Positions 48,701-58,165 of a stretch of 64,000 nt of DNA are shown piece after piece. The stretch is taken from positions 70,766,108 to 70,830,107 of the forward strand of contig OX393577.1 of assembly GCA_947652605.1 (NCBI GenBank), read 5' to 3'. The stretch is from Elmis aenea (Eukaryota > Arthropoda > Insecta > Coleoptera > Elmidae). The notes below the pieces were generated by a model, which was not told the DNA's origin, did not search any database, and was given only the letters and a program-made list of their open reading frames with translations. How positions within the stretch are numbered: the stretch's first letter is position 1; each line of letters opens with the position of its first letter. Made by a program: the position numbers and the translations under genes.

Positions 48701-51700
48701 TGTAATAGTATTCGAAAACTACATGTCATTTGTGAGTTTGCAGCAAAATGTTTGTAATTTTTCAGAGTACGACCACTTAGCACAAAGGAATTGAAATCTG
48801 GTGAAACGTCAGTGGTACAATTTCCTGGTAATGGTCAAATTTTGGTAAGTTCATGAACACGCATGGATAAGATACCTCAGAAAGAATTACATATAATTAC
48901 ATAAAAAACACACCCTTGAACTTAAGCCAGTTTATGCTGTGGCACTTTGTTTACAACAATAAAATGGTTTATCAAAATGAATCTACAAAAAGGTTAATTC
49001 ACGTATACATATACATACTTGACTGCACGTGAAAGTTTATGGAAAAGAAGAACGTTGAATAAAAACAGTCATTATCGCTTTTATCGTATCATTATTATTC
49101 TTGCTAACGATAAAACTAGGAATTAACTTTCTGCTACATGGTAAATTACGTTTTTGCCTTAACAATGTGTACTAATGACTGACACCATATATTCATTTTT
49201 TATTAATGGACTTTATTTATGTTCATTGATATCACAATATTATTTATACATCGGACAATCGATTTTTTCCCAATAATAAGCAAACACAAGCTTAATTAAG
49301 AAACAGATTATTTTATTTCTAAGAAGAATTTCCTCTTGAAGTAAATCCATAACAGTTTTTAAACTCATATCTCTTCGTCAATAGATATTTTTTTTGTTTG
49401 AATGTATAATGTAAAAAAATAATTTATTAACTGGCTTAAATTTTCTTTAAGAAGACTTTTTTTATTGTGGAATTAAGAGTGTTTTTTTTAACTGTATTTA
49501 TATTTTGTCGTAGGTTGATGGCATACCTAGTGGACAAGCAGGGCCAAAAACTAAACTTTTCTCTTACAACGTAGTTTTTGAACCAGCAGCAATTCAAGAA
49601 GATGTCCTCCAGTTTTCTGGAATTAAAAGATTAATTGAAATGGCTGTGGAGGGTTTTAGATGTACTGCATTTTGCTATGGGCAAACAGGAAGTGGAAAAA
49701 CTCACACTTTAACAGGTCCCCCAAAATTGGTAAATAAAAAATTTGTTACAAAATTTTTGTCAGTGATATTAACAATATGTTCAACTATCGAAATTCTTTG
49801 ATGTATAAATATTAATGAACCTAAAAAATGTACATTATTTTTAATTGTATTTTCAGTTCGACAAAAAGCCAACTTTTTACAGCGACGAACATGGATTGAT
49901 ATTTCGTTCTTTTCTCTACTTATTTAAATTATTAGAAGAAAAACCTGATGTCCACTTTATACTGAAGGCCAGCTTCCTAGAAATTTATAACGAGAAGGTA
50001 ATGTATTATCAATTACATTATATGTTTTGCGTTAATCAATTAATTAAATTCTATTAAACGTACTTTGTCAAATTGCTCAAGACCTACAATTACCATTAAT
50101 TTTCCTGTACTTTAACAAAAGAAAAACTAATTTCATTTATTTGTTTTCTAATTCGGTTTATTGTATACTGTGGACTTTCTGGTAAAATAAAATAATTATA
50201 CTGAAAGACCCAATCACTCTAAATTAACTGCTGGTAGATGTTGAATGTTTATTATATAATTATTTGTTTTGATTAAGACTAAGTTTCTTATATGCAATTG
50301 CAAGTACATTTTATGAAGCAAACAAAGTATTTAATTTGGTTAAAAGATATATGTGAAATATTTTAGCTAAGCTAGAAGTTTTCTCACATCTTAGGCGCAG
50401 AATTTTTGTGATGTCCTGTATGTTTTTATTACTTTCTACTTTTTAGTACTCATTTAAAATCTTATCATAAATATTTGTATTAACGAATTGTTTTTAATGA
50501 TCTTTTCAATGGTTTCGCATTGTACTGACAACAAAACTACGTTATAAAAATAAACCATTTTAAAGCTATATAATACATTGAGGTGTTCAGTTTTACAATA
50601 ATGAATGCCTATATTCCAGCTTTTCTCCGCCCGTCTTTTCACTATTGTTTGGAGAATAGATCGGATCAATTCTTTAGCTAATAATTTTTATTGGTTTGTA
50701 TTTGAAGGTTTCCTATTTAATCTTGGCCGTGACACGACTCATTATAAAACTATCAAATAAGCAATTTAACATAATTTTTTACGGTTAAAACATCATTTTG
50801 AAATTTTAGTGCTTCAAATAATACATTTCCCGATAACCATCTGCCACACAGATAATATTTTAAGCTATGAAAATAATAAATGTCAGTTTCTTTTCAGTCT
50901 TTAATGCATTGTTAAAAAGCAATTTAATAAACATAAATCAACTGAAAAAAAAATTAGAAAACTTGTGAATTTTATAAATTGTGGATTAATTCAAACTTAC
51001 TATTTAAAGTTTTTCAACTATTTAGCTTGAATATCCCAAAATAAAGAATGTTAATTGTTATTTGGTGCGTGAATAACGCGTGCAAGAAGTAATTATGTAC
51101 TCAGGTTAAAAAAATGTCCGATTTGTTTCTTGAAAAAAGTGCAAAGATATAGTCTTTGTACATTCTTCATTATTTAGGATAATATTTTAATCATCATTTG
51201 TACTAGTATAGGGTAAATAATTGTTTCTTAACGGTCAAGGCTCAGGTTCTGTTAAATATATCACCATTCTTGTTTATTTCTCTGAAAAGCTCTAATAGAA
51301 ACGTGTTCAGTCAATTTCGTTAAATACAGTCCTTGAAAAACAAAGCAGCGTTTACACAAAGTTGTTCTATGAATGATGAATAAAATGCGTGCAGTAATTT
51401 ATCGTAAGAAATGTATTTCAAATCGATTGTTTGTAAAGTTACGAAATAAATTGATAGATAGTTTTCCTGTAAATAAATATTGTTTTAATCATGACAACAA
51501 TTATTGTCACAAAATTCGTTCATTACTATTCTGACAATTTTTATTAACTTTTATACAAAACAAAACATTTTATAGTTTTTTATCCCACGTAATGTCCATT
51601 TTTAAATATTATCGCTACTTAAAGAATGCCAATTCATTAGAAAATACAATCTTGGTTTCCGGGTTTGGAACCGCGTCTTCTATATTTAGAAGTAGTTGAC

Positions 51701-54700
51701 GTTTCGACCATTGTGTCTTGGTCTTTTTTTGAAAAAGACCAAGACACAATGGTCGAAACGTCAACTACTTCTAAATATAGAAGACGCGGTTCCAAACCCG
51801 GAAACCAAGATTGTATTATGGATAACGGCCGCGAAAGCCTCAAGAATAAAATCATTAGAAAATGTTTTTTTGCTCTATGAAAACAGATAATAATCGAATC
51901 CTATTGTAATTTGATAACTGTATTAATTATGTATTGTAGTATCATTATCTGATTGATGGCTCTAGTTTATATTTAGATATTATTGGAGGTTAAAATAATT
52001 ATAATGGGCAATTACTTTCTCATTGCGTGGGAGGATTTATCAATAACTTTGTAAAAACCTTTTGGTTAGCAAAAAAATATCGTGTTCTGTAACAGTAATA
52101 ATTCCAGAGTTTAATTGTTTGCAAGAGCAAAGAAGAATGTCCATGCTGTATATTTAATTTAAAATTCGATAATGAAACTATTTAAGTTCGTGGTTACCAA
52201 AAATTTGCAGTTATAAGTAGAAATATTAATTTTGAATTTGTTTAATTTTTACCTTATCTGTGTATTAATACCAAATGTTCGCGTGTTTTGCATGTTGAAT
52301 ATAAAAGATTACACAATGTATAGTTCTTGTTTATGAATGTAATTATTTATTTTGGGATGAACAGTGCAGATACGTGTAAGGTAAATAATTGATTTTTAGC
52401 AAGGCCACAGGATATTGAAAGTTTATAATTACACACCCTCAAATATAATATTAATTCATACAACATATACATATATTTGATATGATGATTTTAAGCTGAC
52501 TTTTTTATGATTCGGTAGTTTTTACCAGCAATTCTCAATTCTTGTTTTTCCAATTAAATTTTTTGTGCGTAGTTTAAAAAATCTAATATAAAACTTCCAA
52601 TTTAGGTAATAGATTTATTGAATCCAGGAAGCGTTCGAAAACCCTTAGCTGTAAGATGGAGTAAAAAAGCCAGAGGTTTTTTTGTGGAAAATCTATTCAC
52701 GGTGGATTGTGAAGAACTAGATGACCTTACTGCGGTCCTTGAAGAAGGCATGAGGAATCGCTCAGTCGGTCGACACAATATGAATGAATATTCGAGGTAT
52801 AACTGCCGTAGCTGTCAATGATGATAAAATCGATGGTTATAATTGATATTTTAGTCGCAGCCACACCATCCTAACTGTACATATTACCTCAGAAGAACCA
52901 ACAGAAGGAAACGTCTTCATATCAAGATCGGGAAAGATTAACTTTGTCGACCTCGCTGGAAGTGAAATGACCAAGAAGACTCAAAGTGAAGGAAAAACTT
53001 TAGAAGAAGCCAACAACATAAATAAAAGTCTAATGGTCTTAGGTATGTAAAATTGTTTGGAGGATTCTTATACATCTATATAAAAATCTACATTCCAAAA
53101 GTAGATTTAAAAAAATGTGTTGCAAATAATGTTGCATTACCTCTTCGACTTCCTTATTTTAGGCCTTTATGCTGTAGGTGTAAGGCTTTTGTTTATATTT
53201 TTTGACCTGGTGCTTGTTCATACGTCCCTCTAAATCTCTTATTGTATTTTGCCATCTCTCTATTCGTGGCATCCTCTTTTACCTCATTTTCTTGGTTTCT
53301 TTTTCGATTTTTTCCTCCATAGGCTTTTCTGGTTACCCTGTCTACTCCTATTCCCATTCTATATTTCTAATAGTCAATTAATTTCCAGGTTACTGCATAT
53401 CATCGTTAAGTGACTGCAAAAGAAAAAATTCACACATACCATACAGAGATTCGAAACTCACAAAACTGTTGGCCGATTCTTTAGCTGGAAATGGTGTTAC
53501 TCTAATGGTATTAACAAAATTATTGCTTATTTTATGATTATTGTACGTAGGGCTCAATTTCAGATAGCTTGCATTTCACCTGCGAAATCAAATCTTACAG
53601 AAACAATGAATACTTTAAGATACGCAGCAAGGGCTAAGAAAATTAAAACGAAACCTGTAGTGTTAATGGTGAGATTTAAAGTTATCTACACGATACCAAA
53701 TTTTTTAGATTGTTTTTAAAATATCAGGTTGTTTTTCTTGCATTCTTTACTAGAAAATGATTTATTTCCAATGTTTTTGTTTAATGCTGTTACACTGCAA
53801 CTTTTTTTAAATAACTTATTATTATATACTGAATAGGATCCCAGAGAAGCCCTTATATTAAGCCTAAAAAGGGAAGTAACTGCTTTACAAGGAGAAAATG
53901 AACATTTGCGGTCAGCAATACATTTATTTTCAGAAGAATCATCAGACTTCATAGCAGGTCAGTTGATGGCTACATAAGTATAATTACAATTTAAATATTA
54001 ATATATTTTGATCAAAGACATCTAACAATTACATTTCCAAGAAAAATGTCTTGTTAAAGGACATTTATATTAGTTTCAAGACTCTCTTTTCTTCGTATTT
54101 TGATTTATCAAAAAGAGATTTTGCTACTTAAAAGTAAGATTAGAGATTTTTGAGTTAAACTTATAAACACATTTACTTATTGTAACGTTGTTAAGCAGGT
54201 TTAATATGAAAATTGATTTTTGTTTTAGAACGAAGGATTGTGGCGACACCTCCTCATGTTGATTTAGAAAAATTAGCGGAATTAGAAGGGCCTCAGCTGG
54301 CAGACTTAGTGCGTTTATATGCAACAGAAAATGAAGCATTGAGGCAAGAAAATGGGGAACTATTTCTTTCCAGAGAAATGTTGTTGCGCGATCAAGAACT
54401 TGTATGCAGAGAAAATGAGAGATTGCTCAAAAAATTAGAAGACGTAAATACGTGAGTGCCATTTCACATCTTGCAAAATCCAAACTGCCAATAGGCTGTT
54501 ATTTTTTTTTTATGTCTTAGGGCTTGCTGTCGTTCGCCTATTATCGCTGCCAGATCTTCTTACTCTGCAGAAATGTTAAATAAAACTAACACTGATTTTG
54601 ATTTCGTGTCATCAACCAATATTTGGACGAATCCAGAACAAAATACGTCTTCTGTAAGTTTTAAGTTAACTGATAATTAATTAATATTCAGCTATGATAA

Positions 54701-54999
54701 AAAATCTGTATTTTAGCCAGTTGGTCGAAAGGGGGATGTACCAGAAGCAATTCAAAAAGAACTGGATAAACGCAGAATTGGCAATAGGTGAGCGATATAA
54801 TTTTTAACTGTTCATTAATAGTTCTGCATGAAAATTAGATCTTTTTTTAAGTTTAAGTAACATAAGTGACCAAGTGCGAACTAACAGCCATCGGCGAAAT
54901 AACTCGTGGGATGAAAGGCCACTAAGTTCAAATCCTGTTCGTGTAAGAAGTTCTGAATCAACCAACGGCAATGCCTCAAGTCATCGACAGAAATATTAA
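45734..54999 (+). CDS. KIF12: Kinesin motor protein, KIF12-like
   Basis: Fourteen exons: 45,734-45,993; 47,538-47,633; 48,766-48,844; 49,514-49,729; 49,857-49,997; 52,606-52,796; 52,855-53,042; 53,389-53,507; 53,564-53,668; 53,837-53,957; 54,229-54,451; 54,521-54,653; 54,717-54,787; 54,852-54,999; all in phase, 696 residues. An N-terminal extension of about 112 residues, rich in Ser/Pro/Arg, precedes the motor (from NINVVVRVRPL, about 113). The motor has P-loop GQTGSGKT (201-208), switch I NEYSSRSH (324-331), switch II DLAGSE (360-365) and [10 protein letters not shown]. The neck and coiled coil ([14 protein letters not shown]..., [17 protein letters not shown]) lead to a Ser-rich tail. An N-terminal motor predicts plus-end microtubule transport. 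The DPREALI...LKREV neck fits KIF12, an epithelial kinesin in vertebrates; KIF12 assignment is less certain than kinesin. Confidence 0.93.
45994..47537 (+). other. Kinesin intron 1
   Basis: 1.5 kb, GTAAGTCC to TTTTTTACAG. AT-rich. Stretches near 46,900-47,250 (GTGCAATTGGCTCTTAAGA, CAATTGACTC, TTATCGACCCTC) vaguely resemble internal blocks of MITE family B, but terminal repeats are not clear. Confidence 0.6.
47634..48765 (+). other. Kinesin intron 2
   Basis: 1.1 kb, GTACGTAT to ATTTTTCAG; no recognisable content apart from a somewhat GC-richer 50 bases at about 48,565-48,615. Confidence 0.65.
48845..49513 (+). other. Kinesin intron 3 with a MITE family A relative
   Basis: The part at about 49,330-49,456 (AACAGTTTTTAAACTCATAT, CTCTTCGTCAATAG, TAAAAAAATAATTTATTAAC, AAATTTTCTTTAAGAAG) aligns along its length with the family A element at 31,687-31,823. 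The rest is AT-rich unique sequence. Confidence 0.6.
49998..52605 (+). other. Kinesin intron 5, 2.6 kb
   Basis: The largest intron of the kinesin gene, inside the motor domain between [11 protein letters not shown] and VIDLLNPGS. It contains a perfect palindrome (51,645-51,815) with a unique flank, and a joined pair of MITE family B ends (AAAAAAGTGCAAAGATATAG then TCTTTGTAC, about 51,133-51,161). Otherwise AT-rich. Confidence 0.75.
51645..51860. mobile_element. Perfect 171-bp palindrome plus flank, interspersed repeat
   Basis: Arms at 51,645-51,728 and 51,732-51,815 are exact reverse complements (84 bp each, read base by base) around a 3-base centre. The arm begins TACAATCTTGGTTTCCGGG and contains GTTTGGAACCGCGTCTTC and GTTGACGTTTCGACCATTG. 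To the right, TTATGGATAACGGCCGCGAA and AGCCTCAAGAATAAAA continue the element. The same sequence occurs once, not as a full palindrome and in the opposite orientation, at 57,590-57,730. So this is an interspersed repeat duplicated into a head-to-head pair here. The frames read across the palindrome are the expected mirror images and are not evidence of a protein. Confidence 0.85.
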
Positions 55000-55880
55000 C
55001 ACAGACCCAACACGTACAGTAAGAAATAATTTTTTTTAAACAGTAACTTTAAAATACTGAAAACCGCTTTAGTTAAAACAGAAGCATAGTCCATTAGTTT
55101 TTTAATACATTTTTAAATATATATGTGTGTGGAACTTGTACAGTTACATTCTTTATCTTTTTTTTTAGACCCACACCAAAGAAAAATAGTTTTCATCACC
55201 TACAACGCACCGTTTAATTTAATTCTAATCTGTATAGTTTTACTGTTAAATGGAGGTTAAAATTGTAATAAATAATTTTTTAAATAAGATTTTCACATGA
55301 GCTTGGCTAAGTTAATTAGAATAAATATATTTTTAAAGGGTTCTTACATCATCAGCAATTTTTAGCAGCCATTGGCAGCTAAATCTAAAGTTATGCTTGT
55401 GATAAAATTGAGATACTTATTCGAATATCGAAGTACAATATAATTTTTTTAGGAAATAAAGTATTTGGAGAAAGCATTGCAGTTTTTTATGAACTAGATT
55501 AGGTTTAACTAGCGAAAATAGCACAAACTGTTTTTCCTTTACAAACATTTCAACAATAATTAAAAAAGGTTTGCCTTTTTATGAACCTCTAAAACATTAT
55601 TGGTATGTGTCGTAAAAAGATTAGATAAACATAAAATTTTAGTATCATCGGCTATTCTAAATAGTTTTTGACTACATTAGAGTATTTATTCTTGCTTTTT
55701 GCAAAAATTCAATTCAATCTATCGAACTTATAAAGCTGAGAGCTTCAACACATTGAATCCACCTTTGATAAACTATATGATAAGATAAGACATATCTTCC
55801 GTACAAATAGGTGAAGTAATCGACTTTTTTCCATACGAAAAACCTACTTGAAACGTTGAAACCCCCATATAACAATCCAG
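55000..55880. other. Kinesin 3' UTR and kinesin-caspase intergenic region
   Basis: The start of this stretch is kinesin 3' UTR, with a probable 3' UTR intron: donor CGTACA|GTAAGA at 55,019 and acceptor CTTTTTTTTTTAG ending at 55,168. Two related-looking blocks follow (ATCATCAGCAATTTTTAGCA at about 55,348 and GTATCATCGGCTATTCTAAA at about 55,642). The caspase promoter and 5' UTR must lie in the last few hundred bases. Confidence 0.5.
55267..55272 (+). terminator. Poly(A) signal, kinesin gene
   Basis: AATAAA about 270 bases after the stop codon, downstream of the probable 3' UTR intron. Confidence 0.45.
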
Positions 55881-57331
55881 ATGGCAGAAAATTCAGAAGA
55901 ACAGTCTCAAACTGATATTGAGCGACTTCCATCACAAAAAGGGTACACACATTAATTAGTTTATTTTAAATTTATCTCTGCTTAAATATCAATATTATTG
56001 AAATATTTTAAAACTGTAACTTCTCTAATTCGACCTTGCACTGACAACGATATCAGATTTAGATATGTTTATTCAGAAAATGTTTAATTGTTTTAAATAG
56101 CATTATTTTGTATTTAATTTTAGATAATACAATGGTTTAGGGTGTATAAAATAATAATCAGCAGTTTTTTGATTATTAAAATCTCTTCAATTTTTAAAAA
56201 ATTTGAATTTATAATTGTTGGCATAGTATTATTGATTATGTAGCTAGAAATATGTAAAACTATTTTTTTATTTGTCGCGTTTGACTTTAGCTTAATGTGA
56301 GTTTCTTCGCGATCAATATTTTGATGATATTATTCCAGCAAAGACAAAAAAAATAAATTCTTCTTTCAATCACAAGATGATTCCAATTTATCAGAGATCG
56401 CAATCGATGCCGATTTTTACAACATGAATCATTATCGAAGAGGAACTGCAGTCATTTTCAATCACTACCAATTCGATAATCTTACTTTAGGTAAACGAGA
56501 AGGAACCATGAAAGATTGTAAGGATATAAAGGACGTATTAAAATCACTTGCCTTCGAAGTTAAAGTTTACAACGATTTAAAATATGGAAACATATATGAT
56601 GTTCTTTATGAAGGTTAATAATATATTACGTTTAATGGAATGTTTGAAGTGAGTTTGTTATTTATTTTATAGAAGCGAAAAATGATCATTCTGATTCAGA
56701 TTGCTTCGTAGTAGTTGTCATGAGTCATGGTGATAAAGGCAAAATTTATGCGAAAGATCATGCTTATCCTCCCGATACAATTTGGAGTCTTTTTGCTGGA
56801 GATAAATGTCCCACGTTAGCAGGAAAACCAAAATTGTTTTTCATACAGGTAAGCATAAAAAACAAAATAAATAATTTTAATGCTAATGTATGTATGTGCA
56901 TGTGCTGTAGGCTTGTCGTGGAGACGAGATTGATGATGGTGTTATGGTAAAAACAACCGAAACCGATTCTACCGGTACATACACGATCCCTGCTATGGCT
57001 GATATTTTAATCATGTACTCCACTTTTGAGGGTAACATTCTTCATTGCCTTAAAAATAATATATGTCTAATTTTTAATTTTAGGATACTATTCCTGGAGA
57101 AGTACCGCGGCAGGATCATGGTTTATTCAGTCTTTATGCGAAGAATTGAAGAAACGTTGTCTTCGTAATGATCTACTAACTATTCTTACATTTGTCAATC
57201 GTACTATGGCAATTCAAAAACGAAGTAATGTTCCTATGGACCATAAAATGCATAACAAAAAGCAAATCGGCGCTATGATGTGCACCTTTACAAGATTATT
57301 GCATTTTTATCCCGACAATAATTCAAAATGA
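55881..57331 (+). CDS. Effector caspase
   Basis: Exons 55,881-55,942; 56,339-56,613; 56,673-56,848; 56,911-57,031; 57,084-57,331; all in phase, 293 residues, the usual size of an executioner caspase with a short prodomain and no CARD or DED. Catalytic His131 (VMSHGDKG) and Cys173 (QACRG) are present; QACRG is split by an intron after Gln171. GSWF and QSLC downstream help form the substrate pocket. Likely maturation sites are IAID44|A (prodomain) and TETD190|S (between large and small subunits). The small subunit ends RLLHFYPDN. It resembles insect caspase-1/Drice/Dcp-1, cytosolic cysteine proteases that carry out apoptosis after activation by an initiator caspase. The first exon (20 codons plus 2 bases) is the least certain part; it was chosen as the nearest ATG that splices in phase. 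Confidence 0.92.
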
Positions 57332-57361
57332 TTAACCTCCAATATTTTAATTGTTGAAATC

Positions 57362-57519
57362 TATGGGTCAATCTAAACAGATGAATCTTCCTTAGGTGTA
57401 AACACATTTTACTGTGGTTACCATTGTTGCTATTGAGATTATGATTGTTATTAACAAAGGTAACCATAGTAAAATGTGTTTACACCTAAGGAAGATTCAT
57501 CTGTTTAGAATGACCCATA
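57362..57519. mobile_element. 158-bp inverted-repeat MITE after the caspase gene
   Basis: The left arm TATGGGTCAATCTAAACAG then ATGAATCTTCCTTAGGTGTA and AACACATTTTACTGTGGTTA is almost exactly complementary to the right arm, which ends CATCTGTTTAGAATGACCCATA. Arms are about 60 bp with two or three mismatches, around a 36-40 base centre. It starts 30 bases after the caspase stop codon, so it may lie in the 3' UTR and would form a stable hairpin in the mRNA. Confidence 0.88.
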
Positions 57520-57589
57520 TATTTTGATGTAAAATCGTTTATTTTTTAAAAATGTTTAATAAGTAAAATGTTATTTTATTCTTAAGGCT

Positions 57590-57730
57590 TTCGCGGCCGT
57601 TATCCATAATATAATCTTCGTTCCCGGGTTTGGAACCGCGTCTTCTATATTTAGAAGTACCTAGTTGACGTTTCGACCATTGTATCTTGGTCTTTTTCAA
57701 AACGACAGTCGGGAACGAAGATTATATTAA
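57590..57730. mobile_element. Second copy of the kinesin-intron repeat
   Basis: It reads AAGGCTTTCGCGGCCGTTAT, CCATAATATAATCTTCGTTC, CCGGGTTTGGAACCGCG, AGTTGACGTTTCGACCATTG and TCTTGGTCTTTTTC. This matches the right half of the 51,645-51,860 element in reverse, with a 4-base insertion (CCTA). It ends CGGGAACGAAGATTATATT, which is the inverted repeat of AATATAATCTTCGTTCCCG at its inner left side, giving 19-bp terminal repeats around about 80 bases. Confidence 0.8.
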
Positions 57731-58165
57731 GTATTAGTAAAATGTAAAATGTAAAGGCAGAAAATAAGGTCCGACATAGTCTTTGGCTAAAATAAACGTA
57801 AATAAATTGTAGCAAAAACGTTAAAATTTATTTAAGAAATTATAAATACCAACAAAATTTAATTCAAACAGTAAACAATCAAACAATAAGAAATTATAAG
57901 CATGTAGTGGTTGTGCAAGGAATTGGATTAAATGAGAATTATGGAAATATGGCTTCAGGTGCTTAGAGTTTTTTGTTAGTGCCGTTGGTACACAGATTAA
58001 ATTTGCAGTGTTGCGCGTGCTTCGTACATCAGTGACGTTCTTTGTTCGTTTGTGTGCTGAGGAAAGTACCGGTATCTGTTTTGTATAATTTTTTCATTTT
58101 TAAATGTGTGGTGAAAGGAAGTTTTAATTAGGTGAAACTTCTTAAACTGTGTTCTTTTGTGTCCG

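Larger units (their letters stand above)
57332..58165. other. Caspase 3' region and UBA1 upstream region
   Basis: Two inverted-repeat elements fill the first half (57,362-57,519 and 57,590-57,730). The remainder, about 57,740-58,165, should hold the UBA1 promoter and 5' UTR; it becomes less AT-rich after 57,960 and shows no upstream ATG close to the UBA1 start. No canonical AATAAA follows the caspase before the first inverted repeat. Confidence 0.55.

Noticed and set aside
51637..51890. Three overlapping frames of 64-72 codons across the palindrome
   Set aside because: They arise because a palindrome gives the same peptide on both strands; no independent evidence of coding.
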